In this document: in pieces, positions 16,663-24,738 of the stretch
Layout of the letters: each line of letters begins with the position of its first letter
Numbering within the stretch: position 1 is the first letter of the stretch
Source: an uncultured Litoreibacter sp.
GTDB taxonomy: Bacteria; Pseudomonadota; Alphaproteobacteria; Rhodobacterales; Rhodobacteraceae
NCBI GenBank assembly: GCA_938030665.1
Contig: CALHHY010000029.1
Span: forward strand, 1-40,478
Length of the DNA: 40,478 bases
Reading direction: 5' to 3'
The notes under the pieces: generated by a model
What the model was told of the DNA's origin: nothing
The model's input: only the letters and a program-made list of their open reading frames with translations
Databases searched by the model: none
Made by a program: the position numbers and the translations under genes

Positions 16663-17223
16663 TTAGATGTCTTGACCCGAAACATCTGCCTCAAGCCGCT
16701 CAATGCTTTCTTCTAACCCCGGCCTGTGGGGGTGTACAGCGTAAGCCGCGCGGTAGGCTTCAAGCGCGCTTTCCTTCTGGTCCATTTCTTCCAGAATGCG
16801 CCCCAGGCCCTGCATCGCCCCGAAATGGCGGGGGTTCAGCCTAAGGGTGCGGCCAATATCGGCAATCGACAGCCCGTATTGCTCCGCCCCGAAATAGGCG
16901 GTGGCGCGCATGTTCCAGCCTTCGGCGAAATCCGGCGCGTGGTCAGTGAGCGCTGTAAAATGGTCAATCGCGTCTTCAAGGCGGCCTTCGCTCATCGCGC
17001 GACGTCCCCGCTGCAGCAGCAGGTCCATGGATTTTGACCCGCTATCGGACCATTCGCGCCAAATCTGCTGCTCGATCTGTTCCCAATCATCAAGCTCGGG
17101 CTGCTGAAGGCGCTCAAACAGCGCGTCAAGCTCGGCCTCGCCCGCATGGGCGGGCGGGGAGATCACAAAGGTTGCCAAAAATGCCGCAGCGGCACAATTC
17201 AGGAGAAGGGTTGAATATCTCAT
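16663..17223 (-). CDS. Secreted TPR-repeat protein
   Basis: A 186-residue protein with a clear signal peptide (MRYSTLLLNCAAAAFLATFV, cleavage likely after PAHA). About three tetratricopeptide repeats follow between residues 70 and 180 (for example RAMSEGRLEDAIDHFTALTD). TPRs mediate protein-protein contacts, and here that would be in the periplasm. No enzymatic motif is visible and the partner is unknown. It is the first gene of the minus-strand block with the helicase (32-base gap). Confidence 0.85.
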   Translation of the reverse strand: MRYSTLLLNCAAAAFLATFVISPPAHAGEAELDALFERLQQPELDDWEQIEQQIWREWSDSGSKSMDLLLQRGRRAMSEGRLEDAIDHFTALTDHAPDFAEGWNMRATAYFGAEQYGLSIADIGRTLRLNPRHFGAMQGLGRILEEMDQKESALEAYRAAYAVHPHRPGLEESIERLEADVSGQDI

Positions 17224-17296
17224 AACGCATATGAGATTAGCGGGTATGCGCGGGAAATCGAGCCCCTTGCCCTCACAATTTTAGGAGAAGACCAAA

Positions 17297-17584
17297 ATGA
17301 GCGACGTCGTCACCAAAGCCGTTGAATCCCTGCAAGCGAAATTGGACGGAGGGTTTGACGGGTCGGTCAAGTTCCAGATCGAAGGCGAAGGCGCCATTAT
17401 GGTCGATAGCGCCGGGGTCCGCGCAGGCGACGAGGACGCGGAATGCACCATGTCCGCCGACGCCGAAACTTTCGAGGCAATCCTTGACGGCGAGCTGAAC
17501 CCGACCGCCGCCTTCATGTCCGGCAAGCTGTCGGTCGATGGCGATATGGGTCAGGCCATGAAACTGGGTGCCGTTCTGTCGTGA
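17297..17584 (+). CDS. SCP2 sterol-carrier-fold protein
   Basis: A 95-residue single-domain SCP2 protein, a fold that binds lipids or fatty acyl chains. The C-terminal signature is AILDGELNPTAAFMSGKLSVDGDMGQAMKLG. The ATG follows AGGAGAAG. Its TGA stop overlaps the GTG start of the next gene (GTGA), so the two proteins are translationally coupled. Pairing with a lysophospholipase-like hydrolase suggests it presents a lipid substrate or takes up a fatty-acid product; this is inference. Confidence 0.93.
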   Translation: MSDVVTKAVESLQAKLDGGFDGSVKFQIEGEGAIMVDSAGVRAGDEDAECTMSADAETFEAILDGELNPTAAFMSGKLSVDGDMGQAMKLGAVLS

Positions 17585-18525
17585 CGCTGGTTGACGCACC
17601 TCTCTATTCGGATGTGGCGAAAGCGCCTGAGGGCGGGAAGGCCTATTGGCTGACCTGCGCCGATGGCGTGAAGATTCGTGCCGCCGTTTGGGGGCGCGAC
17701 ACCGCATCGAAAGGCACGGTCCTGCTGTTTCCGGGCCGCACCGAATACATCGAGAAATACGGCATCGCCGCCGCCGGCTTCGTGGCACGCGGCTTTGCGG
17801 CTGTCGTGGTGGATTGGCGCGGACAGGGGCTGGCGGAGCGGCTGTTGCCCGATCGCGCCCTGGGTCACGTCAATTCCTTCGCGGAGTATCAGGAAGACGT
17901 GACCGCCATCTTGTCACTGGTTGACACGCTGGCGCTGCCCAAGCCGATGCTGCTTTTCGCGCATTCCATGGGGGGATGCATCGGATTGCGCGCCCTGACC
18001 CGCGACCTGCCCGTTTGCGCGGCGCTTTTTACGGGGCCGATGTGGGGCATTGCGCTGACCGCGCAGAAACGCACGCTTGGCTGGGTGGCCTCTACCGTGG
18101 CGCACAACTTGGGTTTCGGCTCGGTCATTGCGCCGGGGACGCAAACCCAGACCTACGTGCTGGGCAACCCGTTCGAAGATAATCTGCTGACCACCGACCA
18201 AGAGATGTTCGACTATATGCGCGACCAGGTGGTCAAATACCCTGACCTGTCCTTGGGCGGGCCGACGCTGACCTGGCTCAATCAGGCGTTGAACGAATGC
18301 CGCGCCCTGCGGGCGCACCCGACGCCCAATATCCCGGCCATTTGCTATTTGGGCACCAATGAGCGGATCGTCGACGCAGGTGCCATTCATGACCGCATGT
18401 CGCGCTGGCCCAATGGCACGCTCGAAATTGTCGAGGGTGGCGAGCACGAAATCATCATGGAAGGCCCGGAAATGCGGGAAAGCGTCTTTGACGCTGCGAC
18501 CGCCCTATTCGACCAGCACCGCTAG
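17581..18525 (+). CDS. Alpha/beta hydrolase, lysophospholipase (PldB-like)
   Basis: A 314-residue serine hydrolase of the monoacylglycerol lipase/lysophospholipase type. The nucleophile elbow is AHSMGG (Ser129) and the likely catalytic His289 lies in EGGEHEIIMEG. FPGRTEYIEKYG and VVDWRGQGLAERL are characteristic of the PldB subgroup. It starts with GTG, overlapping the SCP2 stop by 4 bases. No signal peptide is present, so it should act in the cytoplasm or at the inner membrane. A hairpin follows the stop at 18539-18558. Confidence 0.9.
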   Translation: MTLVDAPLYSDVAKAPEGGKAYWLTCADGVKIRAAVWGRDTASKGTVLLFPGRTEYIEKYGIAAAGFVARGFAAVVVDWRGQGLAERLLPDRALGHVNSFAEYQEDVTAILSLVDTLALPKPMLLFAHSMGGCIGLRALTRDLPVCAALFTGPMWGIALTAQKRTLGWVASTVAHNLGFGSVIAPGTQTQTYVLGNPFEDNLLTTDQEMFDYMRDQVVKYPDLSLGGPTLTWLNQALNECRALRAHPTPNIPAICYLGTNERIVDAGAIHDRMSRWPNGTLEIVEGGEHEIIMEGPEMRESVFDAATALFDQHR

Positions 18526-18538
18526 GCCCAAGAATTTT

Positions 18539-18558
18539 CGGGCAAAGCTCTTTGCCCG
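18539..18558. terminator. Bidirectional hairpin between convergent genes
   Basis: CGGGCAAA (18539-18546) pairs perfectly with TTTGCCCG (18551-18558) around a GCTC loop. It sits between the hydrolase stop (18525) and the lolD stop (18561). The plus-strand tail is CTTTATA. On the minus strand the following sequence is AAAATTCTTGG, so termination there is less certain. Confidence 0.55.
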
Positions 18559-18560
18559 CT

Positions 18561-19238
18561 TTATACCAGCAGCCCGTTCTCCAAGCGCACTGTCCGGTCC
18601 ATACGGGCCGCCAGTTCCATGTTATGCGTGGCAATCAGCGCGGCCAGCCCGGTTTCGCGTGCCAGTTTGATCAGCGCCGCGAAGACCTGATCTGAGGTCG
18701 CCGGGTCCAGATTGCCCGTCGGCTCGTCGGCCAGCAGAACTCCCGGCGCGTTGGCCAGCGCCCGGCAGAAGGCCACGCGCTGCTGCTCCCCCCCCGACAA
18801 GGTGCCGGGGCGGTGGCTGGCGCGTTCGACCACGCCGACTTTGCCAAGAAGATCCAGCGCCCGCGCCTCTGCCGCGGCGCGGCCCACGCCGGCGGCAAGC
18901 TGCGGGAGCACGATATTCTCGACAGCCGTAAATTCAGGCAGCAGGTGATGAAACTGATAAACGAACCCGATCTCGGAGCGGCGCGCGTTGGTGCGGGCGC
19001 GGTCGCTGCGCCCGGTCAGGTCAACACCGGCAATCTCCACCCGGCCGCCGTCCGGCGTGTCGAGCAGCCCCGCGATATGCAGCAGCGTCGACTTGCCTGC
19101 ACCTGAGGGGGCCACGAGCGCCACAACCTCACCTCTGGCCACGCGCAATTCCGCGCCGCGCAGCACGGCAATCTCATTGGGTTTGCCTTTGTTATACCGC
19201 TTCTCGATACCCGTCAGTTGCAGCGCCGTGTCACTCAT
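18561..19238 (-). CDS. lolD: Lipoprotein-releasing ABC transporter ATPase LolD
   Basis: A 225-residue ABC ATPase. Walker A is APSGAGKST (43-51), with Ala where Gly is usual at the first position. The signature is [17 protein letters not shown], and Walker B is [11 protein letters not shown]. The family also includes MacB and FtsE, but the LolC/E-type partner just upstream makes this LolD. It powers extraction of outer-membrane lipoproteins from the inner membrane to LolA. Its start overlaps the end of the permease gene by 8 bases. Confidence 0.95.
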   Translation of the reverse strand: MSDTALQLTGIEKRYNKGKPNEIAVLRGAELRVARGEVVALVAPSGAGKSTLLHIAGLLDTPDGGRVEIAGVDLTGRSDRARTNARRSEIGFVYQFHHLLPEFTAVENIVLPQLAAGVGRAAAEARALDLLGKVGVVERASHRPGTLSGGEQQRVAFCRALANAPGVLLADEPTGNLDPATSDQVFAALIKLARETGLAALIATHNMELAARMDRTVRLENGLLV

Positions 19239-20541
19239 AACGCAGCGCCTCGACCGGGTTCATCCGCGCCGCCCGCCGGGCCGGAAATATGGTGACGACG
19301 AAGCTCAGAAATAGTGAAAGAGAGATCGCTGACAGCACGTCGCCCAGCTCAAGCCGGGCTGGCAGTTTGGAGATCAGCCACCGCTCAGGCTCCCACACGC
19401 CACCACCCGCGAGGTAGTTCACCACGGCGAAAATCTGGTCGATATAGATCGCGAACAGACATCCCAGGATCATCCCGAAAACCGTGCCGATCACGCCGAC
19501 GCTGGCCCCGCAAATGAAAAAGACCCGCAGGATCGAGCCTTCGCTCAGCCCCATGGTCCGCAGGATACCGATGTCGCGGCCCTTGTTCTTGACCAGCATG
19601 ATCAGCCCCGAGACGATATTCATCGAGGCAATCAACACAAGGACGGAGAGGATCAGAAACATTACGTTATCCTCCAAATCCAATGCCCTCAGGAACGCGC
19701 CCGAGCTGTCGCGCCATGTCCAGATGATCGTCCCGTCACCGGCTACCTGCTGTATCCGGGCCGTCGCGTCTTCTATATCCTCGGGGTCGTCCAGGATGAC
19801 TTCAATTTCATCCGCTAACCCCTCGCGGTTAAAGTATTCCTGCGCCTGCGCGAAGGGCATGTAGACCCGTGTGCGGTCGATATCAAACCTGCCCACACGG
19901 AAGACATAAACCACCTCATAGGCCACCACGCGGGGCGACGTCCCGAAGGCCGTTTTCGTCCCATTGGGGGAGATCAGGCGGATGCGGTCACCCGGTACAA
20001 CGCCCAGCTCCTGCGCGACGCCCGCGCCGATCGCGATACCTTCCGAGAAGCGGTTGATATCGCCATATCCTTCCTCAGGGTCGATGACGCGGCGGATTTG
20101 GTTGAAATCCTCGGCGCGGATGCCGAACACCTCGACGCCGGCGTTGCGGCTGCTGCTTGAGGCCATCACCTGCCCTTTGACCAACGGGGCCGCACGTATC
20201 ACGCCCGGCGCTTCGGCCAGCCGTGCGGCTTTGGCGTCGAAATCCGAGATCACCCGCGCAAAGGTCCCCGTATCCGACACCCGGCCCGCGTCATATACGG
20301 TGATATGGGCGTTGGCGCCCAGAATTGTGTCGACAAATTCGTATCGAAAGCCTGACCGCACGGCCAAGGTGATGATCAGCGCGGCCACCGCCAGCGTGAT
20401 GCCAATGAGCGAAATCCAGGTCATGACGGACACGCCGCCCTCCGCCCGTTTGGCACGCAGGTAGCGCCAGGCGATCATCCATTCAAACCCTGCGAAAGGC
20501 GCGGTGCTGCCGCCGGTCATCTTAGACGTGTTCTGCGCCAC
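19231..20541 (-). CDS. lolC/lolE: Lipoprotein-releasing ABC transporter permease (LolC/LolE family)
   Basis: A 436-residue permease with one N-terminal membrane helix ([19 protein letters not shown]), a large periplasmic domain, and three C-terminal helices ending [22 protein letters not shown] and [18 protein letters not shown], typical of the MacB/FtsX fold. [17 protein letters not shown] is the family N-terminus. I use the GTG at 20541: AGGAGA sits 6 bases upstream. The longer frame to 20667 gives an atypical Arg-rich leader. Only one permease gene is seen, so the complex may be a homodimer (LolF-type), unless another subunit lies elsewhere. Confidence 0.93.
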   Translation of the reverse strand: MAQNTSKMTGGSTAPFAGFEWMIAWRYLRAKRAEGGVSVMTWISLIGITLAVAALIITLAVRSGFRYEFVDTILGANAHITVYDAGRVSDTGTFARVISDFDAKAARLAEAPGVIRAAPLVKGQVMASSSSRNAGVEVFGIRAEDFNQIRRVIDPEEGYGDINRFSEGIAIGAGVAQELGVVPGDRIRLISPNGTKTAFGTSPRVVAYEVVYVFRVGRFDIDRTRVYMPFAQAQEYFNREGLADEIEVILDDPEDIEDATARIQQVAGDGTIIWTWRDSSGAFLRALDLEDNVMFLILSVLVLIASMNIVSGLIMLVKNKGRDIGILRTMGLSEGSILRVFFICGASVGVIGTVFGMILGCLFAIYIDQIFAVVNYLAGGGVWEPERWLISKLPARLELGDVLSAISLSLFLSFVVTIFPARRAARMNPVEALRYE

Positions 20542-20929
20542 GTTTCTCTCCTGCCTCAAGCTTGGGGCACAATTGCGCCTTTGGGTCGGAAGGGTCAAGC
20601 GCCGGGGCGGGCGGGCAAAAAAGCGCCGATGCGGCGCAAGCGTGCCCGCGGCTGGAAATACCAGCATTTGCTGCGCCGTTGCGCCTGATTTTGTGCCACC
20701 AGGACGATACGCGCCGCATTTAGCGATCTCAATTACAAAGAGCCATTGCAGTCAGATGGTTAATGGGACAATCATCGCAACGTTAATATATCATTCATTA
20801 TTTTCACAAGACCGGATCATAACAAGAAAGTCGTTTCGCTGCCCTCCGACGCGCCCGCCCGTGGTGCATCCCGGTCGGTTTGAGGCCAGATATCCCACCA
20901 AGAGACGACCAGACAGGAGGACATGCCAC
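20542..20929. other. 388-base intergenic region upstream of the stress protein
   Basis: No gene is supported here. The first ~160 bases have normal GC and hold the leader of the lol operon. From about 20720 to 20830 the sequence becomes AT-rich (TTAATATATCATTCATTATT around 20784), which fits a promoter for the uspA-symporter pair. I could not assign a convincing -35/-10 pair or an FNR-type box. Confidence 0.5.
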
Positions 20930-21367
20930 GTGTCTACAAAACTGGTGATTGGGCTCGACGGGCATACGTCCGGCGAACGCGCCCTGGAATTTGCCACCAC
21001 ATTGGCCGAGCAGATCGGCAATTGCGAGCTGCTGGTGGCTTATGTGATCGAGTGGTCGCCCTACTCCTTCCAGACCGCCGAGGAGAACGCGCAGCGCCAC
21101 AAACGCCGCGAGGAGGAGATATCCACCGCCAAGGAGCGCGTCGTTGAACCCGCAGTCGCTCGTCTGACATCGGCAGGGCTAACGGCCAGCTCGGTCGTGC
21201 GCCACGGCGATGTGGCCGACACGCTGAACGCCATCGCCAAGCAGGCCAACGCGTCGCAGATCATCGTGGCCCGCTCCACTGATACACGCCTGTCGAAACG
21301 CATTTTCGGCAGCTCCACCGCTAATCTGGTGATGGAGGCCGATGTGCCCGTCACCGTCGTGAGTTGA
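20930..21367 (+). CDS. Universal stress protein (UspA family)
   Basis: A 145-residue single-domain Usp protein (STKLVIGLDGHTSGERALEFA... to NLVMEADVPVTVV). The start is GTG at 20930 with AGGAGG nine bases upstream; the open frame extends back to 20504 but only through non-coding-like sequence. The ATP-binding loop seen in MJ0577-type proteins (GxxGx9GS) is partly degraded: ARSTDTRLSKRIFGSS keeps the final GS but lacks the first two glycines. It therefore may not bind ATP. Eleven bases separate it from the symporter gene, so it may modulate that transporter. Confidence 0.92.
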   Translation: MSTKLVIGLDGHTSGERALEFATTLAEQIGNCELLVAYVIEWSPYSFQTAEENAQRHKRREEEISTAKERVVEPAVARLTSAGLTASSVVRHGDVADTLNAIAKQANASQIIVARSTDTRLSKRIFGSSTANLVMEADVPVTVVS

Positions 21368-21378
21368 GGTAGATTGAT

Positions 21379-22929
21379 ATGAACCGACTACTTAAAACCG
21401 CCACGCTCGGCACCTTTTCCCTGCTGGCCACCCCGGCACTCGCGCAGGAGGCCGCCAGCCTAGACGCGCGGGTGAACGAGGCCTTTGCCAATGCCACTGG
21501 CCCCTTTGTCAGCTTCATTTTCGCCCCCTTCCCCGGCACGGAATTTCCGTGGATCGTGATGTGGCTGGTGGTGGCCGCCACCGTCTTCACGGTCTATTTC
21601 GGCCTCGTGCAGCTGCGCTTCTTTGGCCATGCGATCAGCCTGGTGAAGGGCGACTATTCCGACCCGGATGACGCGGGCGAGGTCAGCCACTTTCAGGCGT
21701 TGGCTACTGCTTTGTCTGGCACCGTGGGGCTTGGCAACATCGCGGGCGTCGCGGTCGCAGTGGGCATTGGCGGGCCCGGTGCCACGTTCTGGATGATCCT
21801 CGCGGGCCTTCTGGGCATGGCGTCGAAATTCACCGAATGCACCTTGGGCGTCAAATATCGCAATGAATACCCGGACGGCACCGTCTCCGGCGGGCCGATG
21901 TATTACATGTCCAAAGGCTTTAAGGAGCAGGGCCTGCCGGGTGGCAAAATCCTGGCGGTGCTGTTCTCCATCTTCTGCATTCTGGGCGCGCTTGGCGGGG
22001 GCAACATGTTCCAGGCCAATCAGGCCCATGCCCAGATCAGCGCCATTACCGGCGACTATCCGGGCTGGATCACGGGCGTCGTCTTCGCAGTCGTGGTCTT
22101 TATGGTCATCGTGGGGGGCGTCAAATCCATCGCCCGCGTGACGGAGAAGATCGTCCCCTTCATGGGCATCATGTATGTCGGCGCGGCGCTGATCATCCTG
22201 CTGGTCAATTTCAACATGATCGGCTGGGCCTTCGGGCAAATCTTTGCGGGTGCCTTTACCGGGCTCGGTGTGGCGGGCGGCTTTGTCGGCGCGCTGATCC
22301 AGGGTTTCAAACGCGCGGCATTCTCGAACGAGGCGGGCGTCGGGTCGGCCGCGATTGCGCATTCGGCTGTGCGAACGAAGGAGCCGATCACCGAGGGCTT
22401 CGTCTCCCTTCTGGAGCCGCTGATCGACACGGTTGTGATCTGTACGATGACCGCACTGGTGATCATCATCTCCCAGCAGTTGATCATCGACGAGGCCACC
22501 GGCAACTACATGCTGAACGAAGCTGGAAGCGCCATTGCCACGGTTGACGGCAACACCGGCGTCGCGCTGACGTCGGCCGCTTTTGCGTCGGGCATCAGCT
22601 GGTTTCCTTACGTGCTGGCCCTCGCAGTGGTGCTGTTTGCCTTCTCCACCATGATCTCTTGGAGCTATTACGGTTTGAAAGCCTGGACCTACCTGTTTGG
22701 CGAAAGCAAGGCGTCTGAGCTGATCTTCAAGGTGATTTTCTGCATCTTCATCGTGATTGGCGCGGCGGCCTCCCTCGGGCCGGTGATCGACTTCTCGGAC
22801 GCGGCAATCTTTGCCATGGCCGTGGTCAATATCTTCGCGCTCTATTTCCTGATGAAGGTCGTCCGGGCGGAGCTGCAAAGCTACAGCGCGCGGCTGAAGA
22901 CCGGCGAAATCCAGAAGTTCAGCCACTAG
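21379..22929 (+). CDS. AGCS-family sodium:alanine/glycine symporter
   Basis: A 516-residue transporter with about 11 membrane helices. The AGCS signature is visible: HFQALATALSGTVGLGNIAGVAVA, then GGPGATFWMILAGLLGMASKFTE and GAFTGLGVAGGFVGALIQGFKRAAFSNEAGVGSA. It imports alanine, glycine or a related amino acid with Na+. The N-terminus looks like a signal peptide (LLATPALAQEA), which is unusual but seen in some family members. It forms an operon with the universal stress protein 11 bases upstream and is followed by a terminator at 22952-22977. Confidence 0.95.
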   Translation: MNRLLKTATLGTFSLLATPALAQEAASLDARVNEAFANATGPFVSFIFAPFPGTEFPWIVMWLVVAATVFTVYFGLVQLRFFGHAISLVKGDYSDPDDAGEVSHFQALATALSGTVGLGNIAGVAVAVGIGGPGATFWMILAGLLGMASKFTECTLGVKYRNEYPDGTVSGGPMYYMSKGFKEQGLPGGKILAVLFSIFCILGALGGGNMFQANQAHAQISAITGDYPGWITGVVFAVVVFMVIVGGVKSIARVTEKIVPFMGIMYVGAALIILLVNFNMIGWAFGQIFAGAFTGLGVAGGFVGALIQGFKRAAFSNEAGVGSAAIAHSAVRTKEPITEGFVSLLEPLIDTVVICTMTALVIIISQQLIIDEATGNYMLNEAGSAIATVDGNTGVALTSAAFASGISWFPYVLALAVVLFAFSTMISWSYYGLKAWTYLFGESKASELIFKVIFCIFIVIGAAASLGPVIDFSDAAIFAMAVVNIFALYFLMKVVRAELQSYSARLKTGEIQKFSH

Positions 22930-22951
22930 ACTGACGCTGAAAACCGCAAAG

Positions 22952-22977
22952 GGGCGCGTGCCATCTGGCGCGCGCCC
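22952..22977 (+). terminator. Intrinsic terminator of the uspA-symporter operon
   Basis: GGGCGCGTGCC (22952-22962) pairs with GGCGCGCGCCC (22967-22977) with a single G-T wobble and an ATCT loop. TTCTGCTT follows. It lies 22 bases past the symporter stop. Confidence 0.65.
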
Positions 22978-23001
22978 TTCTGCTTGGGCTAGGCTGGCCC
23001 C

Positions 23002-23871
23002 ATGTTTGAAGGTTTTGAAAGTTTTGATCTGAAGGTGGGCGAGGTCACGTTGCATGGGCGCAAGGGTGGTATTGGCCCGCCACTTTTGCTGCTGCATGGC
23101 TACCCGCAGACCCATGTGATGTGGCACAAAACGGCCCCTGACTTGGCGCAGCATTTCACCGTCATCGCCCCGGATTTGCGCGGCTATGGCGGTTCGACCT
23201 GCCCCGCGACGCGGCCTGATCACAGCCAGATGTCAAAGCGCGAGATGGCCGGCGATATGGTCGGGCTGATGGCCGCTTTCGGGTTCGACCAGTTCGATAT
23301 TCTCAGCCATGACCGGGGTGCGCGGGTGGCCCACAGGCTGGGCATGGACCACCCTGACGCCGCGCGCAAAATCATCATCCTCGACATCGCACCGACGCGG
23401 GAGATGTATGAAAACACGACGCTTGGATTTGCGCGCACCTACGCGCATTGGTTCTACCTCACAGAGGTCTTCCCCCTGCCCGAGCGGATGATCGAGGCCG
23501 ACCCGCGCGACTTCTGGGACAAGAAATGCCTGTTCGGTGCGGCAGGCGACAGCCCCTTCACGCCCGAGGCCCGCGCCGCCTATCACGCGGCCTTCAACAA
23601 CCCGTCCATGATCCATGCCAGCTGCGAGGATTACCGCGCCGCAGCCTCCATCGACATCACTCATGACAACGAGGATGACGACCGCAAGCTCGCCTGCCCG
23701 ATCAAGGTGCTGTGGGGGGCCAATGGCGCGATTGAGGCCTATTTCGACTGCTTGAGGCTCTGGCGGCTCAGGGCAGAGACGGTGATGGGCAAGTCGCTTC
23801 CGGGCGGCCATTACCTGGCCGAGGAGCTGCCCGAGATGGTTATTGCCGAAACCCTGGCTTTCCTGAAATAG
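23002..23871 (+). CDS. Haloacetate/fluoroacetate dehalogenase-like alpha/beta hydrolase
   Basis: A 289-residue hydrolase that keeps the whole active-site pattern of the Rhodopseudomonas fluoroacetate dehalogenase FAcD. The nucleophile is Asp104 (SHDRGAR), the carboxylate-binding arginines are Arg105 and Arg108, and the acid is Asp128 (LDIAPTREMY). The halide pocket is His149-Trp150 (HWFYL) and Tyr211 (CEDYRAAAS), with the base His270 (GGHYLAEE). These line up with FAcD residues 110, 111, 114, 134, 155, 156, 219 and 280 at nearly constant offsets. It should hydrolyse chloro- or fluoroacetate to glycolate in the cytoplasm. Epoxide hydrolase is the main alternative, but Asp128 and the arginines favour the dehalogenase. 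Confidence 0.88.
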   Translation: MFEGFESFDLKVGEVTLHGRKGGIGPPLLLLHGYPQTHVMWHKTAPDLAQHFTVIAPDLRGYGGSTCPATRPDHSQMSKREMAGDMVGLMAAFGFDQFDILSHDRGARVAHRLGMDHPDAARKIIILDIAPTREMYENTTLGFARTYAHWFYLTEVFPLPERMIEADPRDFWDKKCLFGAAGDSPFTPEARAAYHAAFNNPSMIHASCEDYRAAASIDITHDNEDDDRKLACPIKVLWGANGAIEAYFDCLRLWRLRAETVMGKSLPGGHYLAEELPEMVIAETLAFLK

Positions 23872-23959
23872 GCACAAGCTCGGTTATTCGTTAACGAAAA
23901 GTTGTTTGGCGCGGGCACCGGCCTCTCCGTAGCGTGAAAACCCTATGCAGGAGAGATTT

Positions 23960-24613
23960 ATGCTTAAACATACGACAGCGGCACTTATTATCGCGGGCGG
24001 CACCTTTGGCGGCGCGGCCCTGGCGCAAAGCACCAATGTCACCCAGCCCATGGGGTTCTTCGTGACCTCGACCGGGCTCGGCGATGGTGGCAATCTGGGC
24101 GGGCTTGAGGGCGCGGACGCGCATTGCCAAAGCCTGGCGGAGGCGGCAGGTGCCGGTGACCGCGACTGGCGCGCCTATCTGTCCACGCAGGAAGACGGTC
24201 GGCGGGGGATATCCGCGCGCAGCCGCATTGGCCAAGGCCCCTGGTACAACGCCAACGGAGAGCTGATCGCCAGCGACCTGGACCAGCTGCACATTCTGCC
24301 CAACCTCTATTACCGCACCGCGGTGGACGAGAATGGCAACGCGATCAACGGCCGGGGCGACAGCCCGAACGAGCATGACATTCTGACCGGCAGCCAGGCC
24401 GATGGCACCGCCTATTTCCCGTGGACGGAGGGGGACAAGACCTGCTCCAACTGGACGTCGAATGGCGAAGGCTCTGCCACCGTGGGGCACCATGACCGGC
24501 ATGGCGGCGGCAACACCTCGTGGAACGCGGCGCATGACAGCCGGGGCTGCTCGGCGGACAACCTGCGCGGCACCGGTGGCAACGGGTATTTCTACTGCTT
24601 CGCGGCGGACTGA
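23960..24613 (+). CDS. Secreted lectin-like protein
   Basis: A 217-residue protein with a signal peptide (MLKHTTAALIIAGG..., cleavage after ALA). The mature part has MGFFVTSTGLGDGGNLGGLEGADAHC and later TCSNWTSNGEGSATVGHHDR and NGYFYCFAAD. This pattern of conserved Cys, Trp and Gly residues resembles the endostatin-like/DUF1554 lectin fold often annotated as lectin in marine Rhodobacteraceae. Four cysteines could form two disulfides in the periplasm or outside. The start is the ATG with AGGAGAG upstream rather than an earlier ATG at 23945. No partner gene is apparent; a terminator follows at once. Confidence 0.7.
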   Translation: MLKHTTAALIIAGGTFGGAALAQSTNVTQPMGFFVTSTGLGDGGNLGGLEGADAHCQSLAEAAGAGDRDWRAYLSTQEDGRRGISARSRIGQGPWYNANGELIASDLDQLHILPNLYYRTAVDENGNAINGRGDSPNEHDILTGSQADGTAYFPWTEGDKTCSNWTSNGEGSATVGHHDRHGGGNTSWNAAHDSRGCSADNLRGTGGNGYFYCFAAD

Positions 24614-24648
24614 CATACCTCCGGACTCAGGTTCCCCTTTGGAAACGG

Positions 24649-24677
24649 AAACGGCCATCCATGCGGATGGCCGTTTT
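24649..24677 (+). terminator. Strong intrinsic terminator
   Basis: AAACGGCCATCC (24649-24660) pairs perfectly with GGATGGCCGTTT (24665-24676) around an ATGC loop, ending in TTTT. This is the cleanest terminator in the window. It separates the lectin-like gene from the hydantoinase operon. Confidence 0.85.
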
Positions 24678-24704
24678 GGGTATGGGCCGCGTATACGACG
24701 CGCG

Positions 24705-24733
24705 TTGACACATTCTATTTAAGTACGTACTTT
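24705..24733 (+). promoter_or_regulatory. Promoter and palindromic operator of the hydantoinase-TRAP operon
   Basis: A perfect TTGACA (24705-24710) is followed after 17 bases by TACTTT (24728-24733). The perfect palindrome AAGTACGTACTT (24721-24732) overlaps the spacer end and the -10, so a bound repressor would block RNA polymerase. A smaller palindrome CGTATACG lies at 24690-24697. The likely transcription start coincides with the ATG at 24739, and no ribosome site is present. The GntR/UTRA regulator at the operon's end is the natural candidate to bind here. Confidence 0.5.
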
Positions 24734-24738
24734 TAAGC

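Noticed and set aside
21460-23223. 587-codon open frame on the minus strand
   Set aside because: It covers the AGCS symporter and the start of the dehalogenase gene antisense; its composition (His/Arg/Gln/Asp-rich) is that of a shadow.
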